64,000 nucleotides of DNA, taken from the NCBI RefSeq assembly GCF_900112485.1, contig NZ_FOMG01000004.1, forward strand, positions 62,001-126,000. Direction: 5' to 3'. Positions 9,653 through 18,959 of this stretch are shown one piece after another; within the stretch, counting starts at the first letter, position 1, and every line of letters begins with the position of its first letter. The stretch is from Clostridium uliginosum (GTDB taxonomy: Bacteria > Bacillota > Clostridia > Clostridiales > Clostridiaceae). The translations under genes were made by a program, and so were the position numbers. A model generated the notes under the pieces. That model was not told where the DNA came from. It searched no databases and worked only from the letters and a program-made list of their open reading frames with translations.

Positions 9653-9955
9653 GCTTCTATTTGAATTAGGAATTAATTCAGGGCTTCAAATTACCAAGCT
9701 TCTTCAACTTCGTGTGTCTGATTTATCTGAATATAAATCAAACACAGAGATAAATGTTTGTATAGGAAATGGTCATTATAATTTTGTTTTAAATGATAAT
9801 ATTATTAATGCTTTTGTTCGTTATCTTGATGAAATTCAGCCTATTCCGGATGACTATATCCTTTAAATCTAGAAATGGAGACCATCCACTAGACCTATCT
9901 TCGGTTTCCAATATGGTTAAGTCATGGTTCAAAGAGGGAGGCGTGTGTTGTGTAG
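9633..9955 (+). pseudogene. Tyrosine recombinase (integrase) fragment
   Basis: ELGINSGLQITKLLQLRVSD (9654 on) is the conserved box I region (GLRISELL..L) of phage-type integrases, including its Arg-region counterpart (here GLQI instead of GLRI, so the first catalytic Arg is lost). At about 9866 the frame shifts and continues as SRNGDHPLDLSSVSNMVKSW. The catalytic HxxR and Tyr are absent. Remnant of a mobile element near selO. Confidence 0.7.
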
Positions 9956-9983
9956 AATAATAAAATCATAGGAGGAGTTTTTT

Positions 9984-10046
9984 ATGGCAAGGAAACGTAT
10001 AATCACACACAAAAAAGAGAGCCTTATCTCCCCTTCATATCTTTAG
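9984..10046 (+). CDS. 20-codon frame with strong ribosome binding site (possibly a truncated gene start)
   Basis: AGGAGG at 9969-9975 precedes ATG 9984; the frame reads MARKRIITHKKESLIS and stops at 10046. The site is strong, but the length and the surrounding debris suggest the beginning of a gene whose remainder was lost. Confidence 0.25.
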   Translation: MARKRIITHKKESLISPSYL

Positions 10047-10063
10047 TACTATGTATATTGCAT

Positions 10064-10120
10064 AAATTCACACAAGGCTATGACCCATTGTTATTTTTAC
10101 ACTCTAGGAAGACCTTTTAT
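10064..10120. repeat. Duplicated 3' end of the 4550 small gene
   Basis: Matches 4520-4573 (shared core TGTTATTTTTACACTCTAGG), covering the last seven codons (KGLPRV and stop in copy A) and downstream region. Together with 10510-10583 it brackets the MazG-like gene. Confidence 0.75.
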
Positions 10121-10434
10121 AATTCAGTATATTTTTTGCTGTTACCTTTAGCTTTTTCTACTGGATACTTCTTTTCATTCTTATCCATTTTAGAATTAAT
10201 TATTTCTTCTAAATCCACATCTAAAGAATCAGCCATATGTATACAATAAACCATAACATCTGCAAGTTCTTCTAATACATGCTCTTTATTATAATTTTTA
10301 TCATCCCATAAAAATTCCTCTAAAAGTTCTCCTGCCTCAATTGATATTGCTTTAGATAAATTTGCTGGTGTATGAAATTGGCTCCAATCTCTATCATTTC
10401 TAAATTTTCTAATTCTATTTATTGTATCTTTCAT
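10117..10434 (-). CDS. MazG-like nucleotide pyrophosphohydrolase
   Basis: 105 residues from ATG 10434 (an upstream in-frame GTG at 10443 is possible, but AAAGAG spacing favours ATG). All-alpha NTP pyrophosphohydrolase fold: SIEAGELLEEFLW and EELADVMVYCIHMAD supply the ExxE...ExxD metal-binding set, and DWSQFHTPANLSKAI is the typical N-terminal helix of the short MazG/RS21-C6-like group. Expected to hydrolyse non-canonical (d)NTPs to NMP and PPi. It lies exactly between two segments that flank a different small gene at 4.5-4.8 kb, as if one ORF was exchanged inside a duplicated cassette. Confidence 0.88.
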   Translation of the reverse strand: MKDTINRIRKFRNDRDWSQFHTPANLSKAISIEAGELLEEFLWDDKNYNKEHVLEELADVMVYCIHMADSLDVDLEEIINSKMDKNEKKYPVEKAKGNSKKYTEL

Positions 10435-10509
10435 TAATATCACTCTTTCTATGTTTTTCCAGTATTTTATGTTTATTATATCATAAAGAGTTATGTAACC
10501 AAATTAGAA

Positions 10510-10583
10510 TCATTTTGTAACATATAATCACTAGTTTTGTATTAATATAATTATAAAGAAATAAATTACAATAAAGGTATATT
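10510..10583. repeat. Duplicated upstream segment, copy B
   Basis: Counterpart of 4750-4822. No secreted-protein gene follows here; the sequence runs directly into the 3' flank of the adenine deaminase gene. Confidence 0.75.
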
Positions 10584-10601
10584 CAATTAAATAATGCAGA
10601 T

Positions 10602-10632
10602 ATAACAAAAGCCCTTGAAATCAAGGACTTTC
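10602..10632 (-). terminator. Terminator of adenine deaminase
   Basis: Arms 10608-10617 (AAAGCCCTTG) and 10622-10631 (CAAGGACTTT), one mismatch, four-nt loop, followed on the minus strand by TTTTG. Lies about 110 nt after the ade stop. Confidence 0.6.
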
Positions 10633-10740
10633 TATTGTATCAATATTTGAGTTTATATATGATAGAGGCGAGGGTGACCTTTAAAATCCACTATTTTATA
10701 TCATTATTCTCTAGCTTCATTTTTAGCTTAAAAAATTTTT

Positions 10741-12501
<1,761 letters not shown>

Positions 12502-12527
12502 CTAAAATTAACAATTTAATTTTGCTT

Positions 12528-12588
12528 AAAATAAAAAATCCTGATTACAAAGAAAATAGACTCATCAATTTTCTTTGTAATCAGGATT
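12528..12588 (-). terminator. Riboswitch-controlled terminator
   Basis: Perfect 20-bp arms: 12569-12588 and 12537-12556 (on the transcript AATCCTGATTACAAAGAAAA and its complement), followed by a T-rich tract (12526-12536). The first arm consumes the aptamer's P3 and P1 3' strands, so ligand-bound aptamer and terminator are mutually exclusive: an adenine ON switch. Confidence 0.88.
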
Positions 12589-12642
12589 TTACGGTTCCTG
12601 GTAGAGACCCTCAAACCATATTCTTGAGGTTATACAAGTAAT
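12572..12642 (-). promoter_or_regulatory. Adenine-class purine riboswitch aptamer
   Basis: Transcript order: P1 5' strand (ACTTGTA), TATAA, P2 stem CCTCAAG/TTTGAGG around the loop AATATGG, junction GTCTCTACC, P3 CAGGA...TCCTG with loop ACCGTAAAA, then GATTACAAAG closing P1. The base after GA in the last junction, which pairs with the ligand, is U (GAUUAC), as in adenine aptamers; guanine aptamers have C (GACUAC). Known adenine switches regulate pbuE and clostridial/vibrio add genes, which fits the downstream adenine deaminase. Confidence 0.93.
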
Positions 12643-12663
12643 TTTTTCATTAATTTTTAAACT

Positions 12664-12692
12664 ATTATAGCTCATTATAAATACATTGTCAA
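12664..12692 (-). promoter_or_regulatory. Sigma-A promoter of the ade transcript
   Basis: On the minus strand a perfect -35 TTGACA (12692-12687), 17-nt spacer and perfect -10 TATAAT (12669-12664). Predicted start about 12657, roughly 15 nt before the aptamer. Confidence 0.85.
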
Positions 12693-12861
12693 TAGTCTTT
12701 CAATTTCTGTAAGAGCCTGTTGCCTTACAAAAATCAGAACAGTTTTTGTTGATATATTGATTATATTAATAGCAAAAAAAGTCACCTTAATATAGACTTT
12801 CTTTTACACTTTATTTTGTTTCATTTAATTTATACTATTTATATATATTCCACAAATTCTA

Positions 12862-14535
12862 TTATTTAACTTTTATTACACAGTCTTTTCTATAAAATGA
12901 AATACCATACTTTATTATATTTTCATATCCTTCTTCTTTAAGTTCTTCTTCGTAATTTTTTGCATCAATTTGTGCTAATGCTTCATCACATTTCTTAAAA
13001 ATATCTTTAGGTTTATCGCATACTTTAAGTTCCAATATCACACATGGCTCAAATATTGAAAGTGATTTTATAAAAATATCACTCCTGCCATCTCCAGCTT
13101 CTCTGTTAGACTTTACTAAAAAGTCATGCATATTAGCTAATACTCCAAGAGTAAACCCATGATAGAAATTTTCATAAGCATCATTAAAACTTATAGTTTG
13201 TCTAAGCATTACATTTAATTCTTTTTGGAAGGTTTCAACATCTTTATTGAAAATAGCTGTATACAATTTAGATAAATCTTTTACTTTAACTTTATCATGA
13301 AACCACTTTAATATTTTGTTTTTAAAAATATATTTAACTTCTTTATTAGGTATTTTAAGAGTTATATAATGATTGTCTTCTTCATCCATTCTTTCTCCAA
13401 CTTTTTTGAAATATCCAGTAAAGAACATAAAGTTCCAAAGATTTTCCATACTATCATATACCTCATCATAAGTTATATCTTCATGAACTCTTTTTTCTAT
13501 AGTCTTTCCTTCAATCAAAAGCTCAATTTCCTTTTTTGTTACACTATCTGCTTTTTCAATTAAACTCTTAACAATACTATTTGAACTTGTATTTGCCCAA
13601 TACGATGTAGGAAATGCATTTATATTTGGCAGCAAATCATAAACATATTTTACTACACTCCATGGATTATAAACATTAGTTGACCCAAAAATATAGCCAT
13701 TGTACCACTCTTTTATAACGTCATATTTTTCTTCTAATTTGTAATCTTTAAGTATTTTTTTAACCTCACCATCTGTAAATCCAAAATGTTCTGTATATCT
13801 ATCATTTAATATTGAAACAATATTTAAATTGTTAAGTCCTGTAAATATACTTTCTCTACTAATTCTTAAACAGCCTGTTATTACAGAAAACTCTAAAGAA
13901 GAATTTGTTTTTAAAGCTGATTCAAAAAGCGATCTTATAAATGCTATCATTTTATCATAAAAGTCCTCAAAAAACGCATTTTCAAGAGGTACATCATATT
14001 CATCAATAAGGATTATTACTTTTTTGTTATGATACTTTTCTAAGCATTGAGATAAAAATTTCAATGAAGTTATATAAAGTCCATCTTCGTCATCACCTTT
14101 TACAATTCTCAAATATTGTTCCTTTTCATTATTTAATTTATCACTTTTTAAGATATACTCATGTCTTCTAAATTCGTTAGTTATTTCTTCTTTCATGCAT
14201 TTAAATGCAAGTTCAAAATTAGGTTGTTTTGCGGATTTTAAAGAAAGATTAATTACAGGATACTGTCCCATATGAGAAATGTACTCTTCTCCTGCCTTCA
14301 TTATATTTAGATTTTCAAAAAGATAAGCGTTATTTTCTTCTCTCTTTTCAAAATAATACTGAAGCATACTCATATTTAAAGTTTTTCCGAATCTTCTTGG
14401 TCTTGTAAATAAATTCACGTCTGCTTTATTGTCTAGTAAGTCTTTTATTAATAATGTTTTATCTATATAATAATAATCTCTCGTTATTAATTTTTCAAAA
14501 TTATCTACTCCTATTGGTAGTGGCTTTAAATTCAT
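12862..14535 (-). CDS. AAA-ATPase-like / PD-(D/E)XK protein (DUF1703 family), copy 1
   Basis: 557 residues. N-terminal AAA-ATPase-like domain: YYYIDKTLLIKDLL, Walker A-like TRPRRFGKT (44-52), Walker B ILIDEYDVPLE near 177. C-terminal PD-(D/E)XK_9-type nuclease: GRSDIF followed by VILELKVC (about 492-512) gives the D...E-x-K set. The family is very common and multi-copy in clostridia and Bacteroides, and its role is not established. A near full-length paralogue is at 53244 and an internal fragment at 32483. Start ATG 14535 with GGAGG seven nt upstream. Copies share most of the sequence, so recombination among them is likely. Confidence 0.9.
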   Translation of the reverse strand: MNLKPLPIGVDNFEKLITRDYYYIDKTLLIKDLLDNKADVNLFTRPRRFGKTLNMSMLQYYFEKREENNAYLFENLNIMKAGEEYISHMGQYPVINLSLKSAKQPNFELAFKCMKEEITNEFRRHEYILKSDKLNNEKEQYLRIVKGDDEDGLYITSLKFLSQCLEKYHNKKVIILIDEYDVPLENAFFEDFYDKMIAFIRSLFESALKTNSSLEFSVITGCLRISRESIFTGLNNLNIVSILNDRYTEHFGFTDGEVKKILKDYKLEEKYDVIKEWYNGYIFGSTNVYNPWSVVKYVYDLLPNINAFPTSYWANTSSNSIVKSLIEKADSVTKKEIELLIEGKTIEKRVHEDITYDEVYDSMENLWNFMFFTGYFKKVGERMDEEDNHYITLKIPNKEVKYIFKNKILKWFHDKVKVKDLSKLYTAIFNKDVETFQKELNVMLRQTISFNDAYENFYHGFTLGVLANMHDFLVKSNREAGDGRSDIFIKSLSIFEPCVILELKVCDKPKDIFKKCDEALAQIDAKNYEEELKEEGYENIIKYGISFYRKDCVIKVK

Positions 14536-14619
14536 AACAAACCTCCATATTTTAACTGATTCATTACAGTAATCAATTATATTACCTCTATTATATCCAA
14601 AAACATCTTATTGTTAAAC

Positions 14620-15067
14620 CTAAAAGCATATAATGCCTATGTCCCCATACTTTTCACATTTAACTTTTCCAAATCCAGGTATTATCTTAATGTCATCTAA
14701 AGTTTTAGGTTTTGCCTTAATTATTTCTTTAATTCCTTCATTACTGTATATAAGATAAGGCTTAACATTTTCTTCTTTGCTTTTATTTAAACGATATTCT
14801 TTCAATTCTTTATAAATTTTGCTATTTTCATCTATATTTTCACTTGCTTGATTTTTCTCATTCTTTTCTTTGTCTATTAAATTATTTTCTTTAGAACTTA
14901 ATTCAACAATTTTAGCTCGATTATTAGTTGTATTACATTTTTTATTTTTAATATTTTCATTTATATTATCTATATGCTTTGATTTTTCCTCTATATTCTT
15001 TCTTCATTTTGTAATTAACAATTCTCGGAATCAAGAGTAGTAGTATAATTAATCCTATAAATTCCAT
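14620..15067 (-). pseudogene. Frameshifted membrane-anchored HRDC-domain gene
   Basis: ATG 15067 (AAAGGGG eight nt upstream) opens MEFIGLIILLLLIPRIVNYK, one N-terminal transmembrane helix. About 20 codons later the reading must change frame to continue as a Lys/Asn-rich linker (KNIEEKSKHIDNINENIKNK) and an HRDC domain (KPYLIYSNEGIKEIIKAKPK, then IIPGFGKVKCEKYGD) ending at 14620. The start-to-stop length (448) is not a multiple of three. HRDC modules bind nucleic acid in RecQ/RNase D. The same HRDC type terminates the NERD protein at 37546. Either decayed or subject to frameshifting; I favour decay. Confidence 0.65.
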
Positions 15068-15126
15068 ATAATTTTCCCCTTTCAATTTAAACCCAATAAC
15101 TATATTTTACCATAAACAAAAACTAG

Positions 15127-15384
15127 AAATCTTACTGAATGAATCAAATACTTGCTTTTATGCATAACTTTAATATACCTTTTGATAATAATCTTGCAGA
15201 ACGAGATCTACATATGGCTAAGGTTAAACAAAAAATCTCAGGAACATTTAGAAGTATTAATGGTGCAAATGCATTTACTAGAATTCGTGGATATGTATCC
15301 ACGGTTCGAAAAAAGGGGTTAAACACATTGGATTGTTTAAATTCAATTTTCACTTTGAATCCATTTGATCCGACCTTAGTGTAA
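15127..15384 (+). mobile_element. IS66 transposase C-terminal remnant
   Basis: FNIPFDNNLAERDLHMAKVK and KQKISGTFRSINGANAFTRI are the conserved DDE-C-terminal region (last catalytic E in AERD) of IS66-family TnpC. Only the last 80 or so codons remain, with no start and no left end; the ATG at 15139 is incidental. A long perfect inverted repeat follows. Confidence 0.85.
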
Positions 15385-15436
15385 GATACAACAAATAGAG
15401 GTACTTAAAATTTCAGTACCTCTATTTGTTGTATCT
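15384..15436 (+). terminator. 22-bp perfect inverted repeat after the IS66 remnant
   Basis: 15384-15405 and 15415-15436 are perfect complements (outer AGATACAACAAATAG, inner GGTACT), 9-nt loop. It begins at the transposase stop codon. It could be a terminator or an end structure of the element; the T-run after it is weak. Confidence 0.6.
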
Positions 15437-16025
15437 AATATTATATTAGAAATAAATTAATTTGTTATGGCTGAATAATTACAATAATTTATTTTGAGAT
15501 AGCTATTTTTTTATTATATAAGTAAAACTTTTTATTTAGCTTAAGAATTAATTAGATTCAGACTTTAATATATGAAATTAAAAAGCATATGTTACTAATT
15601 AGTCGATTAATAATAAGTTAGTTGCCTAATTAATTTTAAGTACATTTAGGCATTTGTGTTAAAAATAATAATAATTAAGTAGCTATTATTAACAAATGAT
15701 CGTAATTAGAACAAAAAAATGTAATGAAATTTTACTTTTTTTCAAAATATGCGAAAAAATCAATGAAAAATTCTATTTAATGGTAGGGGGCGGAGGCATA
15801 GCTTAATGAAAACAGCACAAATCATAGAGCTTTTTTGAGAACTTTGATGTTGATTTAAAATAGCGCAATTTAGGCAAGATAAAAAAAGATTGAACATTGT
15901 CAAAAGTATGTTAGTATTATGGCATGGACACGACATAACAAACTTGAAAACATAAAAGTAAATTTAAAAAGTATTTAAATTTATTAAAATGTGTCTAAAT
16001 AAAAAGATGAAAAGAGGAAAAACTA
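15437..16025 (+). other. AT-rich intergenic region upstream of the SCP gene
   Basis: No frame with a start and ribosome binding site. A possible promoter lies at 15892-15920 (TTGAAC, then TATTAT about 19 nt on), 100 nt before the ATG. A G-rich patch GGTAGGGGGCGGAGG (15782-15796) stands out in otherwise AT-rich DNA. I could not fit a known riboswitch. Confidence 0.4.
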
Positions 16026-17003
16026 ATGAAAAAAACTTTTTTAAAAAAGACAATAAGTGCGGTAGTTGTAGCAGCAACAATGTTCACTTTAATTCCATTA
16101 GGAGTATCTGCAGAATGGAAGAAAGCAAGTAATAATACTTCGAGCTATATAGACGGAAATCAAAAAGTTAATGGATGGAAGAAAATTTCAGATAAATGGT
16201 ACCACTTTGACTGTAATGGAACTATGAATATAGGCTGGATTAAAGATAATGGAAAATGGTATTATGCAGACAGCACAGGGGCAATACAAGTTGGACTTAT
16301 TAAAATCAATGGAAAAACATATTATTTTAATAAGTCAGGAGAAATGCAAACAGGAACTGTAACAATCGGAGGTAAAACTTATACTTTTGATAAAAATGGG
16401 CAAGCCGTTGGAACTACAACGACATCTAAACCTATAAATAATCAAGATACTACTGTACAACAAACTCCTAATAATAATCAATCAGTTGCAACAACACCAA
16501 GCAATAACCAAGGTTCAAATAAAAGTGGGATAACAACACAAAGTAATGCTACTTCTACCAATGGTAATTCAGTAGATGTAAATGGCTTAGCAAAGTTACC
16601 ACAAAAATATCCTATAAATGTACAAGCTAGTGCTGAAAATAAAATTCTTGAATTAATGAATCAAAAGAGAACAGAAGCAGGGTTAAAACCATTAATTATG
16701 GACAATACGTTATTACAAGTAGCTAGATACAAAAGTGATCATATGATACAGTTAAATTATTTTGATCACACTACTCCAGATGGAACTAAATGGGTTGATT
16801 GGTTACAAACAATAGGATATAAATATACTACAACTGGAGAAAATATAGCATATAATACTACTGATCCAGTTGAATTATTTACTCAATGGTGGAATTCACC
16901 AGGACACAGAGCAAATATGATGAATCCTGATTTTGGTAAGGTTGGTATAGGTGTTATTCAAGGGGATAATAAATTCATGGGAACACAAACATTCTCAAAT
17001 TAA
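16026..17003 (+). CDS. Secreted SCP/CAP-domain protein with choline-binding-type repeats
   Basis: 325 residues. Signal peptide MKKTFLKKTISAVVVAATMF cleaved near VSAE. Four wall-binding repeats follow (GWKKISDKWYHFDCNGTMN, GWIKDNGKWYYADSTGAIQ and two more) to about residue 125, then a Thr/Asn/Gln linker and a C-terminal CAP (SCP/PR1) domain: LMNQKRTEAGLKPL, HTTPDGTKW, GENIAYN, WWNSPGHRANMM, GKVGIGV. The His/Glu cleft residues of CAP proteins are present. Bacterial CAP proteins of this type are surface proteins of unknown activity. Uses the same repeat family as the lysozyme at 323. GAGG eight nt before ATG; own terminator at 17089. Confidence 0.92.
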   Translation: MKKTFLKKTISAVVVAATMFTLIPLGVSAEWKKASNNTSSYIDGNQKVNGWKKISDKWYHFDCNGTMNIGWIKDNGKWYYADSTGAIQVGLIKINGKTYYFNKSGEMQTGTVTIGGKTYTFDKNGQAVGTTTTSKPINNQDTTVQQTPNNNQSVATTPSNNQGSNKSGITTQSNATSTNGNSVDVNGLAKLPQKYPINVQASAENKILELMNQKRTEAGLKPLIMDNTLLQVARYKSDHMIQLNYFDHTTPDGTKWVDWLQTIGYKYTTTGENIAYNTTDPVELFTQWWNSPGHRANMMNPDFGKVGIGVIQGDNKFMGTQTFSN

Positions 17004-17088
17004 TATAAGATTAAACATATTCAATAAATAGTGGATATTAAACAAAAGGGCTATCGCAAAATAAAATTCATGGTAGCTATATAAGGGG

Positions 17089-17120
17089 AAAAAGTGGATT
17101 CAATATGAATCCACTTTTTT
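17089..17120 (+). terminator. Terminator of the SCP gene
   Basis: 13-bp perfect stem AAAAAGTGGATTC (17089-17101) / GAATCCACTTTTT (17107-17119), 5-nt loop, T-run. The 17121-17392 stretch after it shows no feature I can name. Confidence 0.9.
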
Positions 17121-17392
17121 GTGCATACTTTTATAATTTGTACGATAACACACATTAAGTAGTATTACCAAGAAAATCAGAAAGTTTACTATTTTTATAC
17201 AATCATAATAGCAAAACAAATTGTGTTCACAATTTGTTAATGACCACTGGGGTATTTGGAGAAAACTGTAAGTTTTCTCCTTGCTAAAAGTCTACATTAC
17301 ATAGACTCTCATTCATATTTCTTAAAATAAAATTATTAGCATACTGATTTATTAAATTCCAAATAAAATAAAATATGATATATTAGACTCTC

Positions 17393-18532
17393 TTAACATC
17401 CAGGAAGAATTACTTTAAAACTATGCTCACTTATTGAATTTACAAACTCAACTTTTCTTCTATTTTTAAATGCATTTATTATTCGTTTAAAACCTTGTCC
17501 ATTATTTAAAAATCTCTTTTCGTCATCTAAAGTTGTGAGCTTTTCATAAAGCCATATATTTCTTTTATTATAATGAGTTCTTTCACTATTAATGTTTTCA
17601 TCTATAAGTTCTCCAGGACTTGAAACAATAACATTATCCTCTTCTATAGAAACTTCAATGATCCTATTTAAATCAAAATATTCTCTATAAAGAACAGCGT
17701 TTTTTATGGCTTCTGTTATAGCTGAACATGGATAATCACTTTTAATTATTTCTGATATTTTCTTTTCTGCCTTATCTATCATATCTAAAAGATTCCCTTG
17801 AATAATATGAACATCACCATAAACGTTGTTTAAGTTGTCCACAATTTTTATCATATTATTAGGAATACAAAGATAATTATCATCTGAAAAAACAAGAAGT
17901 CCTCCATATGTGCATCTAAGCTCAGTACCGTCTCTTTCTTGTGACGCTATGCCTGATGAAAGAAGCAAAAATTCTTTGTTTTCATCATTAATTTCAATTC
18001 CTTTATGGCTAAAATATTTTTTTACAAGCTCCATATTAAGCATGTCTATTCTACTATTAACAAGAGGACACGTTTCAATTGTTAAACTCAAATTCTGCTC
18101 TAGAAGTGTTATTATTTCCTGTTTCCTCATAACATCAGTTGTTGAACCTCTTCTTATATAAAAAGCTCCATTTTCCCTAATCTGATAAGGCTTCTGTCCA
18201 ACATCATAAATCGTTATTACTCCAACCTTTTTATTATCTATATAAATAAAATCAACCTTTAAAGGTATAGGTGGCTCACACCTTGAAGTTATAATTTGCT
18301 GAATCTGTTCTTCTGTGAACAAATCCACTTTTTTAATACCGATTACCTTCTTTGTCTTATCCTGTATTCCAACTATAATATATCCACGCCCATATCCAGT
18401 ATTAGCAATTGCACATATATCCTTTGACAATTCTTTCTTTCCACTTTCAGTAACAAAATCGAGTTTTAATTTATAATCTAATTTTATTCCTTCCTCTCTC
18501 TTTAACAATGACATAAGTTTTCTTTTATCCAT
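17393..18532 (-). CDS. AlbA_2 (Schlafen-like) domain putative transcriptional regulator
   Basis: 379 residues. N-terminal AlbA_2 DNA-binding module (residues about 8-125: EEGIKLDYKLKL, DICAIANTGYGRGYIIVGI, ENGAFYIRRGSTTDVM). The C-terminal part (about 270-370) resembles the HATPase_c_4 module of ATP-dependent helicase RecG-like regulators (ITEAIKNAVLYREYFDLNR, VIVSSPGELIDENI, NNGQGFKRIINAF). COG2865-type proteins are annotated as transcriptional regulators and some Schlafen-like relatives act in phage defence. Start ATG 18532 with GGAGG. No operon partner. Confidence 0.88.
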   Translation of the reverse strand: MDKRKLMSLLKREEGIKLDYKLKLDFVTESGKKELSKDICAIANTGYGRGYIIVGIQDKTKKVIGIKKVDLFTEEQIQQIITSRCEPPIPLKVDFIYIDNKKVGVITIYDVGQKPYQIRENGAFYIRRGSTTDVMRKQEIITLLEQNLSLTIETCPLVNSRIDMLNMELVKKYFSHKGIEINDENKEFLLLSSGIASQERDGTELRCTYGGLLVFSDDNYLCIPNNMIKIVDNLNNVYGDVHIIQGNLLDMIDKAEKKISEIIKSDYPCSAITEAIKNAVLYREYFDLNRIIEVSIEEDNVIVSSPGELIDENINSERTHYNKRNIWLYEKLTTLDDEKRFLNNGQGFKRIINAFKNRRKVEFVNSISEHSFKVILPGC

Positions 18533-18613
18533 AAATCCTCCACATAAATATTAAAATCCCCATTAATACAATATATTTATTCAAGTATAAATCCTTATAT
18601 GACTTGTCATGTA

Positions 18614-18690
18614 CGTTATTCATGGTCTTATTATGACCCATTCTACTACCTCAATTATAGCATAAATTTAGTTTTGAGTACTCATATGTC
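18614..18690. repeat. Dispersed 75-80 bp repeat, copy A
   Basis: Shares TTATGACCCATTC, CATAAAT and TTGAGTA blocks in the same order with 22665-22743. Both copies lie upstream of minus-strand genes. Confidence 0.6.
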
Positions 18691-18852
18691 TATACTATAT
18701 AGATTTAATGAAATGCTTGTACTTAGAAATTTTTGTTGTCTCCAGAACTACTTCTGAGACACGAAGTGTTGAAGTTGCTATGAAATGATTGAAATTAATC
18801 ATAAAAAATGTTATGCTTTAAGCGGTAAACCAAAACAAAATATTGGTACTAC

Positions 18853-18935
18853 ATAATCTCCCCAATTGCAAAATTGCGATTGGGGAGATTATATGAAGAT
18901 TATATATTGAAGAGCTTATTTTTATAGGCTCTTTT
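18853..18935 (+). promoter_or_regulatory. Leader attenuator of the ABC-F gene
   Basis: Two hairpins precede the gene. The first is a perfect 14-bp stem, 18853-18866 (ATAATCTCCCCAAT) with 18879-18892, whose 3' arm contains the GGGGAG ribosome binding site of a five-codon leader peptide. The second, 18911-18932 (AGAGC..GCTCT with inner TAT/ATA), ends in CTTTTC and looks like an intrinsic terminator just before the real ribosome binding site. Leader peptide plus terminator is the arrangement known for antibiotic-induced ABC-F genes, where ribosome stalling prevents termination. Confidence 0.55.
18893..18910 (+). CDS. Leader peptide MKIIY
   Basis: ATG AAG ATT ATA TAT TGA, with GGGGAG five nt upstream and the attenuator hairpin starting at the base after its stop. 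Too short for homology; called from layout only. Confidence 0.45.
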   Translation: MKIIY

Positions 18936-18959
18936 CAAATGATAAAAAGAGGTGATACT

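Noticed and set aside
12600..12642. Guanine-class assignment of the purine riboswitch
   Set aside because: The ligand-pairing position is U (GAUUAC), and the regulated gene is adenine deaminase; both favour adenine.
15782..15960. Possible c-di-GMP or other riboswitch before the SCP gene
   Set aside because: The G-rich patch and hairpins do not fit the conserved cores of c-di-GMP-I/II, SAM, TPP or purine aptamers.
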